The notes beneath the pieces were generated by a model, which did not search any database, was not told where the DNA came from, and worked only from the letters and a program-made list of their open reading frames with translations. From contig NZ_SRZM01000251.1 of the NCBI RefSeq assembly GCF_019402445.1, positions 1-10,013 on the forward strand: a stretch of DNA of 10,013 nucleotides. Direction: 5' to 3'. Positions 1 through 6,489 of the stretch are shown here, one piece after another (the stretch's first letter is position 1; every line of letters starts with the position of its first letter). The DNA is from Brachyspira pilosicoli (GTDB lineage Bacteria > Spirochaetota > Brachyspiria > Brachyspirales > Brachyspiraceae). The translations under genes were made by a program, and so were the position numbers.

Positions 1-1124
1 TACCATTTTGGCTTAAAAATGGACTTGATAAAAAACATGGCGGATACTATACGGCATTAGATAGAAAAGGAGCGTTAATAGAAAGTGATAAATCTGTATG
101 GTTTCAAGGAAGATTTGCTTGGGTACTTTCTACTCTTTATGCTGACTTTGAGAAAAGAGATGAGTATCTTGATGCTGCAAAATCTGGAATAGACTTCTTA
201 GAAAAATACTGTTTTGATAAAGCAGGTGACGGAAGAATGTATTTTAGAGTTACAGAAGATGGTAAGCCTATTATAAAAAGATTAAGATACTACTTTTCAG
301 AAACATTTTGTTTAGTAGCTATGGCGGCATATTCGAGAGCTAGCGGAGATAAAAGCTATGCTAAAAAGGCAAGAGATATACTTGATAATATAGATCGCTA
401 TCAAAAAGAAGGTCTTTTAATTCCAAAATTTGATGCAGGCAACAGACCTACTATAGCATTCGGACCTCCTATGATAATGCTTGCTACAGTTCAGGAGTTA
501 AGAAAAGCAGACCCAGAAAATAAAGATTATTATAATAAGTATATTGATAAACTTCTTTCTAATATTAAGTTATTTTTATATGAAGATAAAAAAGCAGTAT
601 TAGAACAATGTAACCCTGACGGCACTTTGCAAGACCATTTTGAAGGCAGATTATTAAATCCAGGTCATGCTATAGAATCATCTTGGTTTATATTAAGAGA
701 GTCTATTGAGAGAGGACATGATGAAAAATTAAAAGCTCTAGGACTTAAAATATTTGACTGGATGTGGGAATGGGGCTGGGACAAAGAATACGGCGGAATC
801 ATTCAATATATGGACGTACTTGGAAAACCTAAAAGCGAATATCACCATGATATGAAGTTTTGGTGGCCTCAAACAGAAGCTGCTATTGCTGCTTTATATT
901 GTTATTACTTTACTAAAGATGATAAATATTTAGAAAAACATGATATGGTTAAAGAGTACACTAAAAAATTCATCGACACAGAATACGGCGAATGGTATGG
1001 TTATCTTCACAGGGATGGAAGAATATCTACAGACTTAAAAGGTAACATGTATAAAGGACCTTTCCATATTCCTAGAATGTATATGAAATGTGTAGAGATA
1101 ATAGATGCTATTAATGCAAAATAA
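1..1124 (+). CDS. N-acylglucosamine 2-epimerase (AGE) family protein, 5'-truncated by window edge
   Basis: The frame is open from base 3, so the first in-frame ATG (237) is internal and the gene begins before the window; 373 residues are visible, against about 390-420 for the family. AGE enzymes are cytosolic alpha6/alpha6 barrels that interconvert GlcNAc and ManNAc or related sugars. Visible family marks: an N-terminal FWLKNG followed by HGGYYTALD, a WFQGRFAW stretch, NPGHAIESSW with the conserved His at bases 666-668, KFWWPQTEA, and near the end GPFHIPRMY with the second conserved His at 1065-1067. These two His match the catalytic pair known for AGE/RnBP enzymes. The exact sugar substrate cannot be told from sequence; cellobiose epimerases share the fold, but the C-terminal motif fits the GlcNAc type better. 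A strong terminator follows, so it is not part of the peptide operon behind it. Confidence 0.9.
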   Translation, partial: PFWLKNGLDKKHGGYYTALDRKGALIESDKSVWFQGRFAWVLSTLYADFEKRDEYLDAAKSGIDFLEKYCFDKAGDGRMYFRVTEDGKPIIKRLRYYFSETFCLVAMAAYSRASGDKSYAKKARDILDNIDRYQKEGLLIPKFDAGNRPTIAFGPPMIMLATVQELRKADPENKDYYNKYIDKLLSNIKLFLYEDKKAVLEQCNPDGTLQDHFEGRLLNPGHAIESSWFILRESIERGHDEKLKALGLKIFDWMWEWGWDKEYGGIIQYMDVLGKPKSEYHHDMKFWWPQTEAAIAALYCYYFTKDDKYLEKHDMVKEYTKKFIDTEYGEWYGYLHRDGRISTDLKGNMYKGPFHIPRMYMKCVEIIDAINAK

Positions 1125-1146
1125 TAATTAAAAAATATAATTAATT

Positions 1147-1182
1147 AAGGCTAGGCTTTTTTATTAAAGTCTAGTCTTTTTT
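1147..1182 (+). terminator. Intrinsic terminator after the AGE gene
   Basis: An 11-12 bp stem (left arm 1147-1158, right arm 1167-1178, two G-T pairs) encloses an 8-base T/A loop, and a run of six T follows at 1177-1182. This is a classic rho-independent terminator and separates the epimerase gene from the sag-like operon. Confidence 0.9.
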
Positions 1183-1196
1183 GTTTATATTTTAAT

Positions 1197-1224
1197 TTTA
1201 CAAAATAATTTTTTTTAGTATTAT
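1197..1224 (+). promoter_or_regulatory. Probable sigma-70 promoter of the sagBCDEF operon
   Basis: TTTACA (1197-1202), a 16-bp spacer and TATTAT (1219-1224) lie just behind the upstream terminator and 36 bp before the GTG start at 1260. Each box matches consensus at 5 of 6 bases. In such AT-rich DNA chance matches are common, but the location is right. AGGA at 1249-1252 is the ribosome binding site, 7 bases before the GTG. Confidence 0.55.
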
Positions 1225-1259
1225 ATATGAGATGTAATTTATAAAAATAGGAATGTTAT

Positions 1260-2270
1260 GTGTCTATTATAAAAAAGAATAAAAAAGATGTTAAAAAAAT
1301 AGAGATAAGCAAAGAAGAGTTAGAATCTAGAGAGATACCATTACTTTTTAGCGTTGTGAATTTTTCTTCAAATATACCTGTTTCTATGTATGCTGACACT
1401 ATAGGAATAAAAACTTCAGAATCTTCTTATAGAGGAGCGATGCACTCTGAAGTAAATAGAAATATAAGCGAAGAATATTTGTTAAACTCAAAGAAATCAT
1501 CAATAGATTTATCTTCTATGTTTAATGTAACAAGCTATTCATCATTTCCAATAGATGCTGCTTTAAGTAATAGAGTGTTATTAGAGGAAGAGGTTCATAA
1601 AAAAGGAAATGCCATAAAACTTCCTCCATATAAAAATATTAATGCTCCTATAGGTTCGGTTATAAGGTCTAGAAGAAGCAGGAGAGATTTTAAGGGTAAA
1701 CCATTAACATTAAGCGATTTGTCTACTTTGCTTTATTATGGAGATGGAATTTCTGGGGATTTTGATTTTAATTTAAACAAAGAAGAATATGGCACTATAA
1801 CTTTTGGCGATAAATATATGTCTAAGCTTCGTACTGCTCCATCAGGCGGAGGCCTTTATCCTATTTATTTGTATATTGTGGCACTTAATATAAATAGTCT
1901 TGAAAAGGGTATATACAAATATATGCCTTTTACTCATTCGATTGAAAAGATAAAATTATTTAATAATGATGATTTAGAAAATTACTATAACAATAATGTT
2001 TTCGGTGGGGGAATAGATTTAAGAAAAACTTCTTTATCTATTTACTATGTGTATAGTATATATGAAAACACTAGAAAATATGGAGATATGGCTTTGCAGT
2101 TTGCTTTGATAGAGACTGGAGAGATTGCACAAAATATACAGCTTACTGCTGCTGCTAGCGGTATTTTAGCATGCGACATTGGAGGATTTAATAAAACTTT
2201 ATCTGAAGAGTTATTAAATCTAGATGGGCAGACTAATCATGTTGTGCATTTAACTTTGCTTTCAAAATAA
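1260..2270 (+). CDS. sagB: SagB-type FMN-dependent azoline dehydrogenase
   Basis: A nitroreductase-fold flavoprotein of the SagB/McbC group. It oxidises azoline rings, made by the cyclodehydratase from Cys/Ser/Thr, to aromatic thiazoles and oxazoles, using FMN in the cytosol. At 336 residues it is close to streptococcal SagB (about 316). Residues 1-120 form a poorly conserved N-terminal part. The nitroreductase core starts near residue 131 with IGSVIRSRRSRRDF (FMN phosphate-contacting Arg/Ser cluster), then RTAPSGGGLYP (191-201), typical of SagB dehydrogenases, and RKYGDMALQFALIETGEIAQN (272-292, less the last residue shown). In that last block Lys273-Tyr274 appear to match the Lys-Tyr pair shown to be catalytic in other TOMM dehydrogenases (by eye). 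The start is GTG, supported by AGGA at 1249-1252; no in-frame ATG sits nearby. It is the first gene of the B-C-D-E-F run, with 33 bp to the next gene. Confidence 0.92.
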   Translation: MSIIKKNKKDVKKIEISKEELESREIPLLFSVVNFSSNIPVSMYADTIGIKTSESSYRGAMHSEVNRNISEEYLLNSKKSSIDLSSMFNVTSYSSFPIDAALSNRVLLEEEVHKKGNAIKLPPYKNINAPIGSVIRSRRSRRDFKGKPLTLSDLSTLLYYGDGISGDFDFNLNKEEYGTITFGDKYMSKLRTAPSGGGLYPIYLYIVALNINSLEKGIYKYMPFTHSIEKIKLFNNDDLENYYNNNVFGGGIDLRKTSLSIYYVYSIYENTRKYGDMALQFALIETGEIAQNIQLTAAASGILACDIGGFNKTLSEELLNLDGQTNHVVHLTLLSK

Positions 2271-2303
2271 TTTTTATAAAAAATAAATAGTAGGTTTGTT
2301 AAA

Positions 2304-3389
2304 ATGGCTAAAAAAAATATTAAACTTTATGATAATGCGAGTGTATTTTTTAATTCTGATGATGAGATTAGATTTAGAAAAGGGATATGGAATTTTGAAG
2401 AGGCTTCTTTAGAGCTTAATGATTTAAATGACAATGTAAAAGAGGCTTTAATATTTATTGCTAAAGAACTTTTTGATGATAAATTAATTTCTTTTGATAA
2501 TGTAGTTAAGAAATTTTCTCTTGATGAAAAAGACAGTAATTTTTTGAATGAAATTATATCTTCTCTTATCGGCAACAGATTTTTAGAGTATGATGAGAAC
2601 AATATGCTTAATAGTATTTATGAGCTTATAGGTGAATATTTTTATGATATACCAGATGAAAGCAAGGTTCAAAAAAACAAAGTAATGTTTATAACAGACA
2701 GTGATAGGCTAAAAGAATATGCTAAATTAATGTCAGAAGATTTGTATATGAATGTTGTTATGATGAATATTGATGACATAAAAAAACTAGAAAAAGCAAA
2801 TCTCACAGATACAACTGATGCTATTGAAAATATTGAAAAACAAAAAGAATTATTAAAGTTGTTTGATGATATATCTTGTGTGGTTGTAAGTATAGAGAAA
2901 CCAAGATTAAATTTACTTAGAAATATTAACAGGCTTTTACTTGAAAAATCAATTCCTATGATTATATCAATATTAGACGGACCTTTTTTGAATATCACAA
3001 CTATAAAAGCAAAAGAAACAGCTTGTTATGAATGTTTTGAAAGTAGAGTGATAGCAAGAAATGAAAGCTTATCTGTTTATAATAAATTCGTTAAACAAAC
3101 TATTAATTTAAAATCAAATAATAAAAAAACTTATATAACTCCAATTTTGCAAACATTCACTTCTATTGCATTATATGAAGCTTTTTTATTTGCCACTATA
3201 GGAAAATGCAAACTCTCAGGACGCGTAATTAATGTTTATATACCTTCTATAGAGATTCAAATTCAGGATTTACTCAGAGTGCCTTTCTGTGCGGCATGCG
3301 GACATATAAGCAAGGCTAAATATAATGAAATGTATACTTCTTCAAAGGAGATAATAGAAAAGTTTTCAAGCAAAGTGATAATAAAATGA
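2304..3389 (+). CDS. sagC: SagC-type E1-like (ocin-ThiF-like) cyclodehydratase partner protein
   Basis: This is the C protein of the TOMM synthetase: it binds the precursor leader and presents the core to the YcaO protein, raising its activity. 361 residues, as expected for SagC. The N-terminal ~110 residues are acidic and helical, in the place of the leader-binding (RRE-type) winged-helix region. The middle (about 125-235) has Rossmann-like beta strands, VMFITDSDR and CVVVSIEKP, but no ATP-binding glycine-rich loop, as expected for a non-adenylating E1 relative. Four Cys form two CxxC pairs, C241-x-x-C244 and C329-A-A-C332, the zinc-binding set of this family. The start ATG has a weak TAGG site (2291-2294). 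sagD begins 55 bp downstream. The sequence alone would be hard to name; the Cys pairs and the neighbours make the call firm. Confidence 0.87.
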   Translation: MAKKNIKLYDNASVFFNSDDEIRFRKGIWNFEEASLELNDLNDNVKEALIFIAKELFDDKLISFDNVVKKFSLDEKDSNFLNEIISSLIGNRFLEYDENNMLNSIYELIGEYFYDIPDESKVQKNKVMFITDSDRLKEYAKLMSEDLYMNVVMMNIDDIKKLEKANLTDTTDAIENIEKQKELLKLFDDISCVVVSIEKPRLNLLRNINRLLLEKSIPMIISILDGPFLNITTIKAKETACYECFESRVIARNESLSVYNKFVKQTINLKSNNKKTYITPILQTFTSIALYEAFLFATIGKCKLSGRVINVYIPSIEIQIQDLLRVPFCAACGHISKAKYNEMYTSSKEIIEKFSSKVIIK

Positions 3390-3444
3390 TTAAATAATTG
3401 AAAATATTTTATTTTTTTATAAATTATATAAAAATGGAAAACAT

Positions 3445-4785
3445 ATGATTAAATATTACCCAAGCCATAAAAATGTTTTAAATAAATACAATTCTATTTG
3501 CGGACATCAGACTGGTATTATGGATTCTATTATTGTGATGCAGGCTAATTCTGTTATTGCTCAAAATATTAATACTTGTACTTCTATGCTTCCAGATTAT
3601 CATAAAATATTATTAGGTGATAATGCTGAAGTTAATTATCATCTTTCTGGTTATGGCATTTATAGAGATGAAGCTATTATAAGATTATTAGGCGAAGGTA
3701 TTGAGAGATATGCATTATTTACAGCAAATTTGTATTTTGAAGAAAAATTAAAATATGCTTCTTATAATCAATTAAAAGAAAAATATCCTAATAATGTAAT
3801 ACCTTTTGAATATGTTAAAATATACAGCGATGAAGATTGCAACAAATTAAACAGCATAGGAATTTTAGAAAATATTACAGAAGATGATATATTATCTTGG
3901 GTGCTTCTTCCTTCTTTGTTTGATAAAGAAAAAGAGTATTATATTCCAGCACAGAATTTCTTTTTATCACATATAATAAGAAAAGATAAAAATGAAAAAG
4001 TGTTTATAGGCGGATTTTCTAAAGGAAGTGCTAGCCATAAAAATATTAAATTAGCTTTAAAATCTGCTATAACTGAAATTATAGAATGCGACGCTTGTAT
4101 GATAAAATGGTATACAGAAAGCAAAGTTAAAGAAGTTATTATTGATGATGATGTTCTTAATGAAACTATTAATACAATTTTAAAAGATATTAATTATAAA
4201 ATAAGAGTGTTTGATTATACTGTTGATAAAAAGTTAGGCTATGTTTTTACTGTTATGCTTATAAACAAAAGTGAAAAAAGTCCATATATTGTGGTAGGTG
4301 CTTCTTCTGGTCTTAATCCTAAAAAAGTGATATACAGAGCTTTTATGGAGGCTTTGGCTATACTTACATTAAATATTAATGGACCATTATCAATGCCTGC
4401 TGATTATTTGGAAACTAAATATCAAAAAACTTATCTAAACCTTGACAGCAATGTTAATTATTGGGCTTCTTTAGATGATAAAGACAAAAAACTTAAATTT
4501 ATAAACAGCAAAGTTACAGAAAAAATTGAATTAAGAAAATATAAAAACCTCGAAGGAAATACTGATTTGGAGTATTTATTTAATGGTCTTTATAATATTT
4601 CAAAATATGCAGTTTATTTGGATATCACTCCAACAGAAATAGCTGATAAAGATTTGCATGTAATGCGTGTATATGTTCCAGAGCTTGTGCAAATGTCTAT
4701 GCCTGCTTTCCCGTATAGTAAGCACCCTAGAATAATTAAAAATGGAGGAATTTCAAATAATGAATTTCCACACCCATTACCTTAG
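3445..4785 (+). CDS. sagD: SagD-type YcaO-domain azoline-forming cyclodehydratase
   Basis: The YcaO enzyme uses ATP to activate backbone amides so that Cys, Ser and Thr side chains of the precursor core cyclise to thiazolines and oxazolines; it works with SagC. 446 residues, usual for the family. Visible ATP/Mg-site blocks: GEGIERYAL (83-91) with Glu84/Glu87/Arg88, SAITEIIECDA (208-218) with Glu211/Glu214, and YRAFMEALAI (298-307) with Glu302. FSKGSASHKN (191-200) is the stretch before the second block. The protein ends in PHPLP (442-446), the P-x-P-x-P C-terminus that is typical of TOMM YcaO proteins and needed for activity in studied members, so the enzyme looks full length and functional. 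TGGA at 3435-3438 supports the ATG. Its last codons overlap the start of sagE by 26 bp, which suggests translational coupling. Confidence 0.95.
   Translation: MIKYYPSHKNVLNKYNSICGHQTGIMDSIIVMQANSVIAQNINTCTSMLPDYHKILLGDNAEVNYHLSGYGIYRDEAIIRLLGEGIERYALFTANLYFEEKLKYASYNQLKEKYPNNVIPFEYVKIYSDEDCNKLNSIGILENITEDDILSWVLLPSLFDKEKEYYIPAQNFFLSHIIRKDKNEKVFIGGFSKGSASHKNIKLALKSAITEIIECDACMIKWYTESKVKEVIIDDDVLNETINTILKDINYKIRVFDYTVDKKLGYVFTVMLINKSEKSPYIVVGASSGLNPKKVIYRAFMEALAILTLNINGPLSMPADYLETKYQKTYLNLDSNVNYWASLDDKDKKLKFINSKVTEKIELRKYKNLEGNTDLEYLFNGLYNISKYAVYLDITPTEIADKDLHVMRVYVPELVQMSMPAFPYSKHPRIIKNGGISNNEFPHPLP
4744..4749 (+). promoter_or_regulatory. Ribosome binding site that decides the sagE start
   Basis: GGAGGA inside the end of sagD lies 10 bases before ATG 4760 and overlaps the alternative ATG at 4742. 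The site cannot serve 4742, so 4760 is the better start of sagE. Confidence 0.75.
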
Positions 4786-5413
4786 TGCTATTCTTGTACT
4801 AATTGCTGTTTCTTTTCCTACTTCTTTGATTGGTATATTTTTAAAATTAAATCTTGGAAGAATAAGCACTATTTTGCCTAATGCTTTAAGTTATTTTTTA
4901 TTTGTAATAATGGCATTTTTTACAGGGTATGTTGGAAGTATTAATTATAATGTTAATATTTATTTTGTTGTTTTAGCTTTTATTATGTCTTTTGTATGCA
5001 TTGCTGTAGAGATAATTGAAGCTTATGCTGTTCATTTTATTAAATATAAATTTTGGATTAAAAAAATATCAGTTCATGAAATTATAAATAAAAATAATGT
5101 TTTTTTTGATATTATAATTATATTGATAGGTGCTATTTGCGAGGAGATTATTTTTAGGCAGGTATTTTTTAATATTTTATATAACATATTAGAATTAAAT
5201 ATTTTTATTGTTATTATAATATCAGCCTTTATATATTCCATTAATCATATATATTTTGGTGCTAATGCTGTATTTCAAAAATTTATAGTGGGTATAATAT
5301 ATTCTTTGTTGTTTGTATATTCTTCTTTTAGCGTAATAATACCAGCTATTACTCATTTTTCTCAAAATATGATTTTATATATATTAAGCAAAAAAAGAGA
5401 GGATATAAATTGA
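4760..5413 (+). CDS. sagE: SagE-type CPBP intramembrane metalloprotease
   Basis: A CPBP (Abi/CAAX-protease-like) membrane protease. In SLS clusters SagE is thought to cleave the leader from modified SagA and/or to protect the producer. 217 residues from ATG 4760; 223 if the upstream in-frame ATG 4742 is used, which lacks its own Shine-Dalgarno site. Catalytic motifs are intact (217-residue numbering): E128-E129-x-x-x-R133 in GAICEEIIFRQ, a His at 163 in YSINH (the usual FxxxH with Tyr for Phe), and H199-x-x-x-N203 in HFSQN. About six hydrophobic segments are visible. The first 26 bp overlap sagD, and its TGA overlaps the TTG of the next gene, so D, E and F are tightly coupled. Confidence 0.87.
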   Translation: MNFHTHYLSAILVLIAVSFPTSLIGIFLKLNLGRISTILPNALSYFLFVIMAFFTGYVGSINYNVNIYFVVLAFIMSFVCIAVEIIEAYAVHFIKYKFWIKKISVHEIINKNNVFFDIIIILIGAICEEIIFRQVFFNILYNILELNIFIVIIISAFIYSINHIYFGANAVFQKFIVGIIYSLLFVYSSFSVIIPAITHFSQNMILYILSKKREDIN

Positions 5414-6150
5414 TATTTTTAAAACTTATACCTTATATTATAATATGCTTTATATTAGGAAGTATAATAAAATTCTTAAATTATAAAAATATCATAAATA
5501 ATCTATGTTTTAATATTATGAATTATTCTAAAAAAGATTATGATGACATTTATATTTACATAAGCACCTATATATATTGGTTTTTTATAATTATATTTGC
5601 AATTATTATTAGTTTTTTGCAAAAACAAAATATTTTGTTATATTTATTTGTAGAAAGAAAATATATTGTTTATATTTTTATTAATATTTTTGCTCTTATT
5701 TCTGCTTTTGAAATAATATTAGCAATTATAAGTTTATTTAATAAAAATATAAAAACAAATGTTATATTTAATAATATATTATCGTCTGCTCCTATTAATT
5801 TATTATATTCTTCAAGAAACAATAAAAAGTGGACTTTAATATTATTAGCAAGTGTAATTAAATGTTTATTTTTTAATGGAATAATATATTTATCTATTAA
5901 AAATCAATTTCAGGAGTTTAATTTATTTTTTATAATTCTTGTAGTTGCTTTATTATTTTCTTTTGAAGAGATGCTTAGGCTTAATAATTTCAAAGAGGCT
6001 TTAATTTTTATAGTTTCTTGTTTTATTATTACAGCTATTAATGCCATTTCTTTTGAATATACTAATAGTTTAATTGCACCAATATTTGCTAGTGTTTTTT
6101 TTACAATATACTATTTTGGTCAGTTTGAAAATATGGGAATATATTCATAA
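5410..6150 (+). CDS. sagF: SagF-like polytopic membrane protein, function unknown
   Basis: 246 residues, roughly seven hydrophobic segments (about 4-20, 50-70, 85-110, 143-163, 170-185, 198-216, 219-236). Position directly after sagE and size match SagF of streptococcal SLS operons, an essential membrane protein of unknown role. The name rests mainly on position; sequence support is weak. The start is TTG 5410 overlapping the TGA of sagE, with AGAGGA (5398-5403) 6 bases upstream. Residues 182-190 read LFSFEEMLR, recalling the EExxxR motif of CPBP proteases but one residue short, and there is no FxxxH or HxxxN behind it; it may be an inactive relative of SagE. Base composition is extremely AT-rich, as expected for a membrane protein here. 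Confidence 0.65.
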   Translation: MIFLKLIPYIIICFILGSIIKFLNYKNIINNLCFNIMNYSKKDYDDIYIYISTYIYWFFIIIFAIIISFLQKQNILLYLFVERKYIVYIFINIFALISAFEIILAIISLFNKNIKTNVIFNNILSSAPINLLYSSRNNKKWTLILLASVIKCLFFNGIIYLSIKNQFQEFNLFFIILVVALLFSFEEMLRLNNFKEALIFIVSCFIITAINAISFEYTNSLIAPIFASVFFTIYYFGQFENMGIYS

Positions 6151-6164
6151 AAATTGGTATTACT

Positions 6165-6191
6165 CTCTTTGATATTAAAACTATTAAAGAG
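6165..6191 (+). other. Hairpin between sagF and the precursor gene
   Basis: A 10-bp stem (6165-6174 with 6182-6191, one G-T pair) with a 7-base loop lies 14 bp after the sagF stop. The following bases are TTTAATATAAT, too mixed for a good terminator. It overlaps the promoter boxes of the precursor gene, so it may be a weak sagF terminator, an operator-like dyad, or chance. Confidence 0.35.
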
Positions 6192-6202
6192 TTTAATATA
6201 AT
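6169..6202 (+). promoter_or_regulatory. Probable promoter of the sagA-like precursor gene
   Basis: TTGATA (6169-6174), a 17-bp spacer and TTTAAT (6192-6197) form a good sigma-70 promoter; a perfect TATAAT (6197-6202) overlaps it. It is 22-27 bp before the AAAGGAG ribosome binding site (6209-6215) and serves only the precursor gene and whatever reads through the hairpins behind it. In streptococci the sagA gene also has its own strong transcript. Confidence 0.6.
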
Positions 6203-6223
6203 ACATCTAAAGGAGTTATTTAT

Positions 6224-6358
6224 ATGATTAAATATTCTTCAAAAGTACGCACAACATGTTCTTTAAAGAGCCAATCTGCGGTATTGACTCCTGGAGGATG
6301 TTGCTGTTCTTGTTGTTGTTCTTGTTGTGTTAATGTAACAACTACAACTAACAATTAA
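6224..6358 (+). CDS. sagA: SagA-like TOMM precursor peptide (SLS-like cytolysin/bacteriocin), 44 aa
   Basis: Short gene with an excellent ribosome binding site (AAAGGAG, 6209-6215, 8 bases before the ATG). The peptide begins MIKYSSKV, which lines up residue by residue with the MLKFTSNI start of streptolysin S SagA, and the leader ends LTPGG (21-25) like the APGG of SagA; cleavage after Gly25 is expected. YSSKV (4-8) sits at the F-x-x-x-B motif that SagC-type proteins recognise, with Tyr for Phe. The core (26-44) starts CCCSCCCSCC, ten cyclisable residues in a row, then VNV, four Thr and two Asn. Eight Cys, two Ser and four Thr of the 19 core residues could become azoles. It lies between sagF and the exporter genes, not first as in Streptococcus. 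At 44 residues it is shorter than SagA (53). The SagA comparison is from memory, but together with six flanking sag-type genes the call is strong. Confidence 0.93.
   Translation: MIKYSSKVRTTCSLKSQSAVLTPGGCCCSCCCSCCVNVTTTTNN
6299..6328 (+). repeat. 12-bp tandem repeat in the precursor core
   Basis: Units 6299-6310 and 6311-6322 differ at one base (TGC/TGT), and a half unit follows at 6323-6328. Each full unit encodes CCCS. Such a repeat could gain or lose units by slippage and so change core length in steps of four residues. Confidence 0.8.
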
Positions 6359-6384
6359 TTTATTATAATTTTTTATAATAAATT
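6357..6384 (+). terminator. AT-only hairpin at the precursor stop codon
   Basis: A perfect 12-bp inverted repeat (6357-6368 with 6373-6384) with a TTTT loop overlaps the end of the stop codon. It has no G or C and is followed by only three T, so it may be an mRNA 3'-end or stability element and not a true terminator. Confidence 0.45.
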
Positions 6385-6389
6385 TGTAT

Positions 6390-6420
6390 GTCTGCTGCAT
6401 TGTTATGATGCAGCGGGCTT
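6390..6420 (+). terminator. GC-containing hairpin after the precursor gene
   Basis: GCTGCAT (6394-6400) pairs with ATGCAGC (6408-6414) around a 7-base loop; the stem extends to 11 bp (6390-6400 with 6408-6418) using G-T pairs. Only a short T tract follows, so termination may be partial. In Streptococcus a terminator after sagA makes a very abundant short transcript, with some read-through; here it would lie between sagA and the exporter genes. Confidence 0.5.
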
Positions 6421-6427
6421 ATATGTA

Positions 6428-6456
6428 TTGACATTTTTAATATATGTTGTTTTAAT
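6428..6456 (+). promoter_or_regulatory. Probable promoter of the ABC exporter genes
   Basis: A perfect TTGACA (6428-6433), a 17-bp spacer and TTTAAT (6451-6456) sit 34 bp before the ATPase start. The -10 box and spacer length equal those proposed for the precursor gene, which would let exporter and precursor be expressed apart from the sagB-F operon. Confidence 0.65.
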
Positions 6457-6489
6457 AATTATAGTTTTTATCAAATAGAGTTGGTCTTA

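Noticed and set aside
237..239. ATG 237 as start of the AGE-family gene
   Set aside because: The frame is open to the window edge and the upstream part encodes conserved AGE-family residues, so the gene is cut by the window.
2327..2998. Two minus-strand ORFs (2327-2602 and 2669-2998)
   Set aside because: They lie opposite the well-supported sagC, consist mainly of Ser/Phe/Ile/Leu as expected for the antisense of AT-rich coding DNA, and have no ribosome binding site or family motif.
3939..4124. Minus-strand ORF of 61 codons inside sagD
   Set aside because: Antisense shadow of the YcaO ATP-site region; no own signals.
4742..4759. ATG 4742 as start of sagE
   Set aside because: The ATG itself overlaps the only good Shine-Dalgarno site (4744-4749), which is correctly spaced for ATG 4760.
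6481..6489. TTG 6481 as start of the exporter ATPase
   Set aside because: The nearest purine-rich site (6476-6480) abuts it; ATG 6490 is correctly spaced and gives the usual N-terminus.
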